NCBI GenBank assembly: GCA_027257055.1
Contig: JAPVLO010000054.1
Span: 1,736,001 to 1,800,000, forward strand
DNA length: 64,000 nucleotides
Origin: Cephalopachus bancanus
Lineage: Eukaryota; Chordata; Mammalia; Primates; Tarsiidae
Direction of reading: 5' to 3'
Below the pieces are notes generated by a model. It was not told where the DNA came from. It was given only the letters and a program-made list of their open reading frames with translations, and did no database searches. This document shows, one piece after another, positions 46,114 to 57,366 of the stretch; position 1 is the stretch's first letter; the number at the start of each line of letters is the position of its first letter. A program made the position numbers and the translations under genes.

Positions 46114-47569
46114 GGGTAGGACATGAGAAGGATATATTCCAAGTGGACTGAAATGGTTGGTATTGAGGTCATCAAGTGAAAGGCAAGAGAAGTCAGAATG
46201 GGATTAAGAACTGAGAATTAAGAGAAGTCAAGACTAAGAAATAAAACAGCAGTTGCCAAGAAAGTCATAGTGGTTCTTTCCAGAAAAAGGCCCAGAATTA
46301 TCATTATTGTAGTAAATAATACAATTTCACAAGTATACTTGTGTTACTTGCACTGTCTGTTGAGAGAGATTTGTTGTTGTTGCTGTTTTAATTTTGTGTG
46401 ACTGGGATTAATTTGAAGAAATTATAGGATCCTGAGATTTTAAAGAGGAGTTGTTATGGCACACATTTAAGCATTCTATGAGATGCAAGATTTAACTTTC
46501 CCTCAAAGCTTCTGCTTCCTGGGAACTGTTGATTACAGTTCAGTGCCTAATTCTATGGTTGCAATGACAATTACAGGTATCATAACTGCCACTAAATGGC
46601 TCCAACATACTAACATGTTCTATATGAACACAAATAGCAGTGTCAAAACCCTAGTCTATACCTCACAAACTCATAAGTGTAGGTCACATGTATATAACTA
46701 GCAAGTGTATAGTTTTAATACTTAGCTCTCAGTTGTGATTATTAAGTAAAAATAAATTAAGTCTGCCCTTAAAGTCACCCTTCATCATAGTACTATTTTT
46801 AAATGACATGCATAAGTTTACATACAATGTAGTTATTTTTTCACACACACTTAAAAAAAAATATTTGTATAATTTGTTAAATACTCAAAGTTTTTTAATG
46901 TTACCAAGATATGAGTATTGAATTTAGCATTAGGGTGTCTATAATCTTTCAAACATGTCACTAATTTGGTCTTATTCTACAAACCAAAGAGGAAATATGT
47001 TTTCAGTTAGTAATTAAATGCTTTTGTGCACAATTAGTTGAGTATTAATTCATCCAATTAATACATCCTTAATGTAGAAAAATGAAACTAAGTATCTAAA
47101 ATTGCTTTAGCAACCCTCAATAGGCTTATAAACTAATAATCCATTTGCATATAAATCAGCCCGATATGTTGGTGATATTAAAAAATTCTCAAAAATAACT
47201 GTCACTTTCTTATGAATAGAATGCTTCCAACAATGATTTTAAAAGCTTAATCAGTCAATTTTGTATAATCAAGGTATTTATCTACCCTTTCTATATTTAA
47301 TGTCATATTGGTAAAGATTTAATTATATTCTATTCTCAAATTTCTTTTCCTGGGCATCTAATGTTTTATGCCGTACCATTTATTTTTTACTTCTTCCAAC
47401 TTTCCAGGGAACTTCTTCCTATTTTGCATCTCACTCAAAAATGTAATGAAACTGCTCTCTTTTAAGTTATTTTCAATCCAGTTTTTTCTTTATTCCTATT
47501 TTTAATTGCCTGTTCTAATAACTCTCCTCTCATTTTATTTCCAGAAAACTGTAACTTGAAAAGTTTTTT
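46114..47569. other. Unassigned DNA
   Basis: About 1.45 kb without a confident call. The first 150 bp may belong to the LTR-like element or its neighbour. Confidence 0.4.
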
Positions 47570-48594
47570 AAAACACTTACATTGTCTTTCATTTTAAAAA
47601 ATGTAAATTATGCAACATATTTTAAAAGATAGAAAATTACACAATCTATAAATACGCACCACTAAAAGAGATGTTGATAATTATTCTTGTTTAGTCCAGA
47701 ACTTACCTTTCTAAAAGAATAAGAAAAAATATTATACATATACCACTAAAGCCCTAACAGGAACTTTTCCTTTTCACTCCTTCCTCATGGATAGGTGTGT
47801 ATCATTTCCATGTATGCTTGTACTTGTACTACATATGCATATTCATAAACAAAATATACTATTATTATGTTCTCCTATTTACATGAATTTTTACATAGTC
47901 TACATCATTTTTTGCAACTTAATCTTGATTCTTTTTTAAGATTAACCATGTCTATGCACATAAATCAAGTTTATTCATTTCAACTGCAGAATAGAGTTTC
48001 ATTATATGACTAAAACATAGTTCATACATTTTCTCAAATAACAATTAGGTTTCTTTCCTTTTTTGTGATGATAAGCAGTTCTGCAATTATTATCTTTGTA
48101 CATGTCACCACCTGTAAGAATTTCTCCTGGGTAGTCCCTTGGAAGGGGAATTTCTGATGCAGAAAGTTTGTATATTTTAAATTTTATTTGACACTGTCTA
48201 ATTGTTCCTCAAAGTGAATGTATCAATTTACATTCTCATCAGTGGTATATAAGTTTCCTTTTCTCTACATCCTCTCCAACACTAGTCATTATCAAATGGA
48301 CTAATGTGTGCCTATGTGATGGGAATGTAATAGCATGCCCTTCTTTTGATTTATATTTTCCTAATTACCAATAAGATTGAGCATTTTTCCATATGCTTAT
48401 GGGTTATTGGATTTCATTTCTCATCACTGGAACGGCCATAGTTTTTTCCTACTTTCTATTGGGTTGTCTTTTTTTTATTAATGTGTACAAACTCCTTAAA
48501 TAGATTTTAATCCATTGTCCCTTATGTAAATGAAACATACCTTCTTACACTTTGTATCTTTTTTCTGTCATGCAAAAGTTTTGTTTCAAGTGTC
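47570..48594 (-). mobile_element. Ancient L1M LINE, antisense
   Basis: Complement of an L1M 3' UTR and ORF2 end: 'gataagcagttctgcaattattatctttgtacatg' around 48070-48104, 'caatttacattctcatcagtgg' (48223-48244), 'acatcctctccaacactagtcatt' and 'ctattgggttgtcttttttt' (48457-48476). Broken frames. It is truncated where a solo LTR begins at 48599. Confidence 0.8.
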
Positions 48595-48598
48595 ATTT

Positions 48599-49044
48599 TG
48601 AAACCAACCTAAATCCTCCATAGAACTAATTACTATGGTCTCTTTGAATAAACATAGAAGTTGACTCTCCTGGTCTCAGCTTGAAACTTACATTTGTCTT
48701 ATCTGAATTCCCTTCTCAGAAAACCAATCCTTAGGCCTATAATAGCAAGGAAATGAAAGTCACCACATCACCAAATCCAGATGCCAGATACCACCCTAAA
48801 TCCTGTTTACAAACTCCTCTTCCTTACCCTTTCCTAATTCCTGTTTTGTACATTCCTGCCCCATTATTTAAACCCCTGACTTTAGTGGAATGGGGAGACA
48901 AATTTGAGACAATCTCCTATTCTCTTTGGCTGTTATCACCCAAACAAAAAGCCTTTTTCCTTGGCATTACTCATTGTCTCAGTGATTGACTTTCTGTAAG
49001 ACAAGCAAAAGGATCTCGACTTAACCCCTGGTGTTTCAGTAACA
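48599..49044 (+). mobile_element. Solo LTR with 4-bp target duplication
   Basis: Begins TG, ends CA, and is flanked by attt at 48595-48598 and 49045-49048. The interior has an LTR-like promoter region and a 3' part ('gtctcagtgattgactttctg', 'gtgtttcagtaaca') typical of mammalian retroviral LTR U5 ends. No retroviral genes remain, so it is a product of LTR-LTR recombination. A 4-bp duplication fits a gamma-type (ERV1) integrase. Confidence 0.75.
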
Positions 49045-49074
49045 ATTTTTAAAATGTTCTTGTATGTGTTAGAA

Positions 49075-49505
49075 AAAAATGTCTGTTGCCCAACTATTGG
49101 AAACAGTATTCTTTGGGTATCAATACATTAATTTTGTTAATTTTCTTGGTCAAATTTTCAGTATTATTGATTTTCTTAATCTGATTGATCTTTTAATTAC
49201 TGATGAAGGAGTATAAAAATTTCCTAGTATGAAAATGGGCTTCTTAATTTCTTTTTGTGCTTCTACCATTATATATTTTATATATGCTCAATCTATGCTT
49301 AGATTCATTACTTATTTCTGGTGAATTGAACACTTTATCAGTTTGTATTAACCCACCATGTCTTTGGTATTGCTATTCATTTTTAAATCTATTTTGTCTG
49401 ATTTATAGATTTATATCAGTTTTTGTTTATGTGTTCAATTTTTCTATCTTTGTTATCTGTATGCATAACTTCTGAAATTCTGAATAAACAGGAATTAGCC
49501 TTTCT
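49075..49505 (-). mobile_element. Ancient L1M ORF2-derived fragment, antisense
   Basis: 'ctggtgaattgaacactttatcag' (49319-49342) and 'aaatctattttgtctgatttatag' (49386-49409) are complements of an internal L1 ORF2 segment. Stops are frequent. Continues towards the Alu at 49529. Confidence 0.65.
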
Positions 49506-49528
49506 CATTCTATCCTCTACATCTTTTA

Positions 49529-49824
49529 TTTATTTATTTATTTTTGAGTTGGAGTCTCACTCTGTCACCCAGGCTAGAGGGCAGTGGCACGCTCCTGGCC
49601 ACCGCAGCCTCGACCTGCTGGGCTCCAGTGATCCTTCCACTTCAGCCTTCCAAGTAGCCAGAACTACAGGCATGCGCTACCATGCCTGGCTAATTTTTGA
49701 TTTATTGTAGAGATGAGGTCTCGCCAAGTTGCCCTGGTGGGTCTCAAACCCGTGGGCTCAGGCAATCCTCTTGCCTTGGCCTCCCAAAGTGCTGGGATTA
49801 CAGGCTGAGCCATTGAGCCTGGCC
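49529..49824 (-). mobile_element. Lemur-type Alu, minus strand
   Basis: TTTA-rich tail then gagttggagtctcactctg. Flanked by a perfect 15-bp duplication cctctacatctttta (49514-49528 and 49825-49839). Older subgroup with 'gccaagttgccctgg'. Confidence 0.97.
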
Positions 49825-50456
49825 CCTCTACATCTTTTAAAAGTTCTTTCATATTTTCTCTTACTTGATCTGTGTTTCATGATAAAATTATTTTTTCAAA
49901 TGAATATGTTTACTATTTTTCTCTTGTATCCTAATTGAATTCTAATTGCAATTATAACTTTTATTTCTAGAAATACCATTTGTCTCATTTACAAATGAGA
50001 AAATATATTTTTATGTAATTATAGGTTTTATTTAAAATATATTTTTATGTAATTATAGGTTTTATTTCCTCTTGTATTTCTTATTATTAAATATATTCAC
50101 TCATGTCAACTTCTTTAGGAGTGTGATTATTTCAGATGGGTTTATACTCTGTATTTTTATCTGCACAAATTTTTTGTCGGTCATAATGAAAATTTATATT
50201 TTTAGATAATTTACAAAGCTTCTGTAAGAAATAGTACATTCCGGGGTCACTTGAAAACAAATAGAATTTAAGAGTTTATTGAGTCACATCAGTGGCATGT
50301 AGTCTAGCATCAAACTCATCTAAGGGACAGTTTTCTGTGGAAATTTTCAGAGGTGACTCTTTCTTTCTCTCTTTTTTATCCAGAATCAAGGCCAAGGCAA
50401 ATACGTTTTCTTATGTTCTTTTGTGGACAGGTTTTTGCTTTTAGAATTTTTCAGTT
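49825..50456. other. Unassigned DNA with a tandem duplication
   Basis: AT-rich, probably further L1 debris on the left. A small hairpin ctcattt/aaatgag lies at about 49985-50000, next to the 34-bp tandem repeat. Confidence 0.4.
50000..50067 (+). repeat. Perfect 34-bp tandem duplication
   Basis: Copies 50000-50033 and 50034-50067 are identical, starting aaaatatatttttatg and ending ttataggttttattt. Confidence 0.97.
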
Positions 50457-50745
50457 TTTTTTTTTTTTTTTGAGTTGGAGTCTCACTCTGTCACCCAGAC
50501 TGGAGTGCAGTGGCCGCTCCTGGCCACCGCAGCCTCGACCTGCTGGGCTCCGGCGATCCTTCCGCCTCAGCCTTCTGAGTAGCCAGAATTATAGGCATGC
50601 GCTACCATGCCCGGCTGATTTTTTGGTTTATTGTAGAGATGAGGTCTCGCTGCCCAGGCGGGTCTCGAACCTGCGGGCTCAGGCAGTCCACTCACCTCAG
50701 TCTCCCAAAGGCGCGGGATTACAGGCTGAGCCACCGAGCCCGGCT
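50457..50745 (-). mobile_element. Lemur-type Alu, minus strand
   Basis: Poly-T then gagttggagtctcactctg. Ends in gagccaccgagcccggct. Belongs to the gctgcccaggcggg subgroup and is only lightly diverged. Lies about 250 bp from an oppositely oriented Alu at 50997. Confidence 0.95.
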
Positions 50746-50984
50746 GGGTTTTTTACTTACTTCTACATTTGATTTTCAGGTCACACATAGAGGATTTTTT
50801 TTTTCCGGCATCCTGGTTTCCCAGATGTCTTGGGCCTTCCTTCCTATCTTGAATGGGATCTAGGGTTTGTCTCCTTTCCCTTATGAGCAATGGAGTACAA
50901 CGAAAGTTTCACTTAATGGAGTAAGATTGGAGTAAGAGCAGTTGGGGGGAAAGGTCTAGAGTTCAGGTTTAAACATATTACATA
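50746..50984. other. Unassigned spacer between inverted Alus
   Basis: Nothing recognised. Confidence 0.4.
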
Positions 50985-50996
50985 TAAGTGTTGACC

Positions 50997-51297
50997 AGGC
51001 TCGGTGGCTCAGCCTGTAATCCCAGTGCTTTGGGAGGCCGAGGTGAGTCGATTGCATGAGCCCACGGGTTCGAGACCCACCCGAGCAACTTGGCGAGACC
51101 TCATCTCTACAATAAATCAAGAAAAATTAGCCGGGCGTAGTAGCGGGTGCCTGTAGTTCCAGCTACTAGGAAGGCTGAGGTGGAAGGATCACCGGAGCCC
51201 AGCAGGTCGAGGCTGCAGTGGATGGGAGCGTGCCACTGCACTCCAGTCTGGGCGATGGAGTGAGACTCCAACTCAAAACAAACAAACAAACAAAAAT
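50997..51297 (+). mobile_element. Lemur-type Alu
   Basis: Sense dimer with a caaacaaacaaac tail. Flanked by acatataagtgtt (about 50985-50996) and acatgtaagtgtt (about 51298-51310), a one-mismatch duplication. Older subgroup with 'caacttggcgagacctc'. Confidence 0.95.
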
Positions 51298-51310
51298 ACA
51301 TGTAAGTGTT

Positions 51311-51484
51311 TGTAAAACAACCAAATAAAAACAACAAGTAGGTGCTGTAGTGTGCAGCTGAGTGAAGAGGTAAACATGAGAATGGTATTTGAAGCCTTGG
51401 CTGTGTGTGACACTGGTTACAAATGTAAGAAGCAAAAAGAGAAAACTCAGGAGACAAGCAAAGTCTCCTGCAATGAAAGCTAGA
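51311..51484. other. Spacer between Alus
   Basis: Unassigned. Confidence 0.4.
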
Positions 51485-51500
51485 AGAAAAAGCTGGTACA

Positions 51501-51790
51501 GGCCAGGCTCAGTGACTCAGCCTGTAATCCCAGCACTTTGAGAGGCTGAGGCGAGTGGACTGCCTGAACCCTCGGGTTTGAGACCAGTCCAGGCAACTTG
51601 GCAAGACCTCATTTTTACTATAAATCAAAAATCAGCTGGGTGTAGTAGGGTGTGTCTGTACTTCTGGTTACTTGGGAAACTGAGGGGGAAGGATCACTGG
51701 AGGCCAGTAAGTTGAAGCTGGGATGGCAGTGAGCGTGCCACGGCACTCCATCCTGGGTGATGGAGTGAGACTCCAACTCAAAAAAGAAAA
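51501..51790 (+). mobile_element. Lemur-type Alu, more diverged
   Basis: Sense dimer flanked by a perfect 16-bp duplication, agaaaaagctggtaca (51485-51500 and 51791-51806). More substitutions than its neighbours. Confidence 0.97.
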
Positions 51791-51806
51791 GAAAAAGCTG
51801 GTACAA

Positions 51807-52904
51807 ACATAACCTACACAGGGTTTTAAACAATGTGAACCAATACTTAAAAGTTAAGGGCTTTCATATAAAAATATAGAACTTCTGTCTTTCTTGAAAA
51901 ATCTTGCATCAAAGGGTTCACATTCAAAGTAAGCATTAGTTACAGTAGAGTGAGCCCAACTGGTCTGGACAAGATGTGTTCTATTTATACTGCTAGATCC
52001 CTCATCTCCATTACCTGTCTCACCTCTGGTTTTGAATTGATACCCTGACTGAAGCTAATAATGGCTCCATCATGTGATATTTGAAGAGAACATGGACTAT
52101 GATGACTGTGGAATAGAAAAGAACGAACAAAAAACACCTTTATGGGATATTAATTGGCCTTCCCAAGACTGGAAAAATAGGTGGGGTTTCATCTTTGATG
52201 GGGGTGGGAGTCTTAGGAGGTGGAGTTACCATTCACTTACATATAAGACCCAGCATGGGAGTATGACTTCAGAGTGATTTCCCACTGCTTGTGAAATCAG
52301 AAAAAGATGCCTGATATTGGGTCAGAGGGAATAAAAGATACAAATGCATAACCAGGAAATGTGGCCCAGGCCAAGGAACACACAAGGCATAAATCTTTAA
52401 GGTGCCTGTTTATGCCAAGGGAGGAGAATGTTCCACAGGAGTCAGGACTTGCATTGGACCCACTTATACCACATATTCCCCAAAGAGTGATTTAAACAAA
52501 TTTGTGGTTCAAGGGTTTTGAGGGGGAAAAAAAACCCAAAACTAAACTAAACAATAAATAAGTCCTACCAGTTGGGAGAGCTGCAGGGGGAGAAAGATCA
52601 GCAAAAGAAAGACAGGTTTATACAAATGAACACAGAATGAAGCACGTGTTCAGGGAAGAGTTTGAATATTGATGAAATTCTGCTGATGGTGGGCTATGAG
52701 TCTGACATGCACAACACAAGTATTTTAGGAGATGTAAACAGGTGAAACATGGGGCTGGAAATGGGTTCACATAGTCCCTTATAGGTATCAAAATTAGACA
52801 GAGATGGATGATCTGGGAGTCTATGAATTCATGCAGCATCATAGAGATAAAAAACATAGTGAGATTTGTCATAGTGGACTCAAGGTTATGATTGTTGGAG
52901 GATA
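51807..52904. other. Unassigned DNA
   Basis: No confident repeat or exon. The region around 52280-52480 is higher in complexity but unassigned. Confidence 0.4.
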
Positions 52905-52917
52905 AAAGTGAGAGAAG

Positions 52918-53206
52918 CCGGGCTCGGTGGCTCAACCTGTAATCCCGCGCCTTTGGGAGGCTGAGGTGAGTGGATTGCCTGAACCCACAGGTTCGAGAAC
53001 TGCCTGGGCAGCAAGACCTCACCTCTACAATAAATTAAAAAATCAGCTGGGCGTGGTAGCGTGCGCCTGTAATTCCGGCTACTCGGAAGGCTGAGGCGGA
53101 AGGATCGCCGCAGCCCAGCAGGTCGAGGCTGCGGTGGCCGGGAGCGGCCACCGCACTCCAGTCTAGGCGACAGAATGAGACTCCAACTCACAAAATAAAA
53201 AAAAAG
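52918..53206 (+). mobile_element. Lemur-type Alu
   Basis: Sense dimer of the cgcctttgggagg subgroup, flanked by aaagtgagagaag (52905-52917 and 53207-53219), a perfect 13-bp duplication. 334 bp from an oppositely oriented Alu. Confidence 0.97.
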
Positions 53207-53219
53207 AAAGTGAGAGAAG

Positions 53220-53529
53220 ACTGAGGTGTCCTCAGATATTATGATGGGGTTGAGGATGCTCAGGGGGGATCAATTGTTCCTCTGAATGGGATCCTGTCAG
53301 ACAACAGATAGCCTAGGGAGCACAGTTTAATTTTAATGCCTTGGGTACTAAAATATTTGTCCTGTTAGTAGGACAGTCGAATAAGCAAGAGGACAGAGAT
53401 GATTAGAACCATTGAAATACAGAAAGTCCAATAAACAGAACAAAAAAGGATTCATTGACATAATTCAGGAAATTCTCCCAAAAATAGATGCATTCTGAAT
53501 CTTTAGATGGTTATACAATATCACATATC
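53220..53529. other. Spacer between inverted Alus
   Basis: Unassigned DNA. Confidence 0.4.
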
Positions 53530-53539
53530 AGAATATTTT

Positions 53540-53824
53540 TTTTTTTTCCGAGTTGGAGTCTCACTCTGTCACCCAGACTGGAGTGCAGTGGCCGCTCCCG
53601 GCCACTGCAGCCTCTACCTGCTGGGCTCCGGCGATCCTTCCGCCTCAGCCTTCCGAGTAGCCGGAATTACAGGCACGCGCTACCACGCCCGGCTGATTTT
53701 TTGATTTATTGTAGAAATGAGGTCTCGCTGCCCAGGTGGGTCTCGAACCCACGGGCTCAGGCAATCCACTCACCTCAGCCTCCCAAAGGCGCGGGATTAC
53801 AGGCTGAGCCACCGAGCCCGGCTT
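53540..53824 (-). mobile_element. Lemur-type Alu, minus strand, little decay
   Basis: Flanked by agaatatttt (53530-53539 and 53825-53834). Its left-monomer B-box region reads gtgggtctcgaacccac, a perfect inverted repeat in which both stem partners changed relative to the gcggg/cccgc form. Confidence 0.97.
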
Positions 53825-53834
53825 AGAATATTTT

Positions 53835-54233
53835 ATACAGACCAATTCATATGAAGACATTTTCTGGTTATTAAACCAACACCCTAGAAAAATTTTTGAT
53901 TCATTGAGGTAGAAAAATATACTTTCCTACCAAAGGGAAAAATTCAGTATGGCCTGAGCCTTCCCCACAGCAAATTTAAAGACAAAAGAAAATTAGCCAT
54001 TGCCACAGAATTTCCAAGGTAGAGAAATTGTGGCCTACACTTTACATTCAGCCACAATATCATTAATTTATAAAGGCAACAGGCATGCATTCTTAATTCT
54101 TAGCTTCAAAAAACTCAAGAAATGTAGCAACTATGATTTTTTTTACAATACTATTTAATAGTAAATTTCAATTACTAAGTAGATAATCTGTTTGCTTCTG
54201 AGTTTGAAACTTATTAAAATAGATTGTAAAGAC

Positions 54234-54265
<32 letters not shown>

Positions 54266-55140
54266 GTTTTATATTTGGTTTTTGGAACTACTTTGAGATA
54301 ATAGGTATAGATTATTTGAAATGTTTTAGGAAAATTCCTTCCTGTTAAGAGAGAAATGAACAGAACTTGATCAGGCTGAAATATTTGATGAAGATTAACA
54401 ATTTAAAATGAAAAGTACAAATATGAGAAGCATCATAGGAAAAAAAACTTCTAAGTTTACTAATTTTTTTCTCTCTTAAAGGACACAAAATCAGCAACAG
54501 TGAAATTCTGGGAAGACCCTGGAACAAGATAAAACAATCTTATTAAACATTGAATCATGGTTAAAGAGCAGTTGCCCAGCAACCAAAGACTTCATCATTT
54601 CCTGCTAATCTTCTACAGTGAATTTTTTTTTTTTTAACAATCTCATAAAACTAGGACAGACTAAAAAATCATGGAAAGAGGTGGGAAACAAAGTCTCGGG
54701 GAAGGGAAAACTGGATATTATTTGACTGAAAATCTGATCCAGATTCTCAAAGGCTGCACAAGGTCAAGCAATTCAGTCTATAAACTCATTAAATGTTCTT
54801 AGACTTCAATCATCATAAGAGCAGGCAACAAGAGAAAATCAAGTGACACTGAAGCTTTAAAGTCTACAATTCACAAAAGAGGGTAACAAAACACAGAGAA
54901 TTTCTGAGACTCCATCCCCTTCATTTAGCATATGAGTAAGCAATCTAGGGAAGAAAAGAGGCAGGTCTATGACCCAGTATACATACAGTAGGAACCTGGG
55001 TTCCACTCCCGGTCACTGTTCTTTCTACTAACCATAGATTCAGGTGTTGTTACATAGCAACCGAATAGTTATTAATAGTCAAATTTGGCTATTGATCTCA
55101 GTAGCTCTTTGTTTTCCTAAGAGATTTTTTAAAGCTCTTT
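53835..55140. other. Unassigned DNA with a TA microsatellite
   Basis: A TA repeat with a central interruption lies at about 54233-54266. No confident element or exon elsewhere; T-run near 54628-54639. Confidence 0.4.
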
Positions 55141-55157
55141 AAAAATATTTAACAATT

Positions 55158-55233
55158 ACACCTAACCCTTAACTGTACCCCACAAAACCATAATAAAAAA
55201 TACTGATTAATTATAAAAAATAAATAAATAAAT
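55158..55233 (+). mobile_element. Very short L1 insertion (3' tail only)
   Basis: 'cctaacccttaactgtaccccac' and 'cataataaaaaatactgatt' match the complement of the L1 tail at 58895-58925. It ends in an aaat-repeat. Flanks aaaaatatttaacaatt (left) and aaaaatttagcaattta (right) look like a diverged duplication. About 75 bp in length. Confidence 0.7.
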
Positions 55234-55250
55234 AAAAATTTAGCAATTTA

Positions 55251-55608
55251 TTTAAATATTTTAAAAATATTTTAAAATAAGAATATTCTAGCAAAAGGCA
55301 GCTTCCACTGATAAGAGTTCTAGACTGTTTATTACTGAAGTTTTATAAATCACATTTTGTTTGATGACCACAAACATGTTGTCCACTACTTTCATATCAA
55401 AGTAATAATAATTCTTGAGTATAAACACACTGATAATCAAAATTTGAAGCACATGTAACCTGTCTTCAGTGTGACTATCTGTCTAGGAGTTCAAATATCA
55501 TCAACTAAGAAGACCTGTAAGCCCTATCATATTCTATTATTGCCATGCCCGTCAAAATATTGCTCTATCAACAAAACCACAAGTGTATAAAATACCACTG
55601 AGTAACTG
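55251..55608. other. Unassigned DNA
   Basis: No element recognised. Confidence 0.4.
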
Positions 55609-56322
55609 CTTTAGTTAGTTTGGGCTAATATAAATAAATAACATAGAGTAGGTAGTTTAAACAACAAATGTTTATTTCTCACAGTTCTGAATGTGACAGG
55701 TTCCTTTACAGAGAGAGATGAGACACCGAGGCCTTTTTTTTTTTTTTTTTTGGCCAGGAAGCAAAATTTATTCATGCCTGCACCGCCTCAGCAGATTCAC
55801 ATCCAAAGGTTGAGCCCCCAACACAGCAGGGCGTTGTCTTTTATTACATTTTAGCCCCTTTGCCTCCCTTGTATGGCAACCAGCATTTTTGATTGGGTAT
55901 TTTATGGCAGAGGGTTGTAACTGCATTACTCATGCACACTTAGACATTGACCATGTCACTTTCTCTTTAACACATTCTTTTTCTATTCTGGGAAGGCCCT
56001 TATCTCTTGTTTTAGAAGGGCTCCTGCCTCATGAAGTCTAGAAGTCTGAGATCAGGGTGCCAGCATAGTCCATTTCTTTGCGAGAAGCCTGTTTGCGGTT
56101 TATATCCGTACATGGTCTTTCTTGGCACATGCATGGAGAGAGAAAACTCAAGTCTCTTCTTTTTGTCATAAAGACATTAATTCCATTATGCGGGCTCCAC
56201 CCTCACAACCTTATGTAAACCTAACTACTTCCCAAAGGCCCCATCTCCTAACACCATCACATAGAGAATTACAGCTTCAACATATGGATTTGGTGGGGGG
56301 GAGCACAATTATTCTGCTTATA
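55609..56322 (-). mobile_element. MLT1/MaLR-type LTR, interrupted
   Basis: Complement of a MaLR LTR: 'gtttgggctaatata...' at the left is its 3' end, and 'aaaggccccatctcctaacaccatcac' with 'cttcaacatatgga' at the right is its 5' part. A younger solo LTR (55692-56031) sits inside it. MaLRs are old ERVL-related elements that carry no usable genes here. Confidence 0.75.
55692..56031 (-). mobile_element. Solo LTR (ERV1-like) inside the MaLR LTR
   Basis: 340 bp, ends TG...CA on the minus strand, flanked by tgaa at 55688-55691 and 56032-56035 (4-bp duplication). On the minus strand it has a taataaaa TATA-like box, then 'aataaattttgcttcctgg', a polyadenylation signal with a long A-run after it (the T-run near 55733-55752). 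No retroviral genes remain. Confidence 0.75.
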
Positions 56323-56491
56323 GTTATATCATAGATATCTTATAATTTATTTTTTATAAAGCCTTAGGATTGAATTAATTTTTTAATGAACAGTAGAGGA
56401 TTCATCTAAAATCTCTCAATTTCTAATTAGTTAATTTAAACTTTCTTAAAGATATTTTTGAGTAAAGAGTAGTTTGATAAACAGTAGAAAA
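56323..56491. other. Spacer
   Basis: Unassigned AT-rich DNA. Confidence 0.4.
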
Positions 56492-56501
56492 AAGAATGTT
56501 C

Positions 56502-56790
56502 AGCCGGACTCCATGGCTCAGCCTGTAATCCCAGCACTTTAGGAGGCCGAATCGAGTGGATTGCCTGAGCCCGCAGGTTCAAGATCAGCCTGGGCAATTT
56601 GGCGAGACCTCGTCTCTACAATAAATCCAAAATCAGCCGGGCACGGTAATGTGCACCTGTAGTTCCGCTACTTGGAGGGCTCAGGCGGAAGGATCGCTGG
56701 AGCCCAGCAGGTCGATGCTGGGGTGGCCATGAGTGTACCACTGCACTCTAGCCTGGGCAACAGTGAGACTCTGACTAAAAAAAAAAATAA
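56502..56790 (+). mobile_element. Lemur-type Alu, diverged
   Basis: Sense dimer; tail changed to 'ctctgactaaaa'. Flanked by gaatgttc and ggatgttc, a weak duplication. Confidence 0.92.
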
Positions 56791-56870
56791 AAGAAGGATG
56801 TTCTAGGTATGGTATGTGGCTTGAAAGAAGCATTGAAGTTGGTGGAGGGTAGGACAAAATATACTACTCT

Positions 56871-57200
56871 ACCTGAAATTATGCTAAATGCTTTATATAG
56901 ATGATTGTGTTACATTTTAATTAAAACTCCAATAAAATTGATTCTTTTATTACTACTCTTTTACAGCTGAGGAAAGTTAGGCCTAGAACCTGAAATTATG
57001 CTACATGCTTTATATGAATGACTGTATTACTTTTTAATTAAAATCCTATAAAATTGATTCTTTTATTACTACTCTTTTACAGTTGAGGAAAGTTAGGATT
57101 GGGGGATTTGAGTAACATGCCTAAGGTAAATCTAACAATTAGCAAAGACTTGCAGCCAAGCATCCTGATTACAGAATGCTTCTTAAATGCCTCACTCTGC
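56871..57200 (+). mobile_element. MIR SINE with a 117-bp tandem duplication
   Basis: 'ctcttttacagctgaggaaagttagg' and the copy 'ctcttttacagttgaggaaagttagg' are the MIR core, each preceded by acctgaaattatgct. Copy 1 runs 56871-56987, copy 2 56988 to about 57097. The MIR tail ('agtaacatgcctaagg') follows copy 2 only. Copies differ at several sites. Confidence 0.85.
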
Positions 57201-57354
57201 AGCCTTTCTCAGATGATCATGATAAAAAAATTTCCATCTTGAGACTAAACTTTGTTTTTGAAAAGATTGGTTTTTTATTTGTTTTACCCTAGCATTCAAT
57301 TGTATACTAGGTGTACTCTTCACAAGAATTTTAATGAACAATTAACAAATTTAT
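57201..57354. other. Spacer
   Basis: Unassigned. Confidence 0.4.
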
Positions 57355-57366
57355 AAAGTTAATAAT

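Noticed and set aside
53488..53826. 112-codon and similar frames with PRLECSGRS.../PPSPA motifs
   Set aside because: These are translations of antisense Alu, which repeatedly give such protein-like strings. Same for frames at 9107-9391, 25682-26011, 50353-50772, 52886-53191 and 63632-63877.
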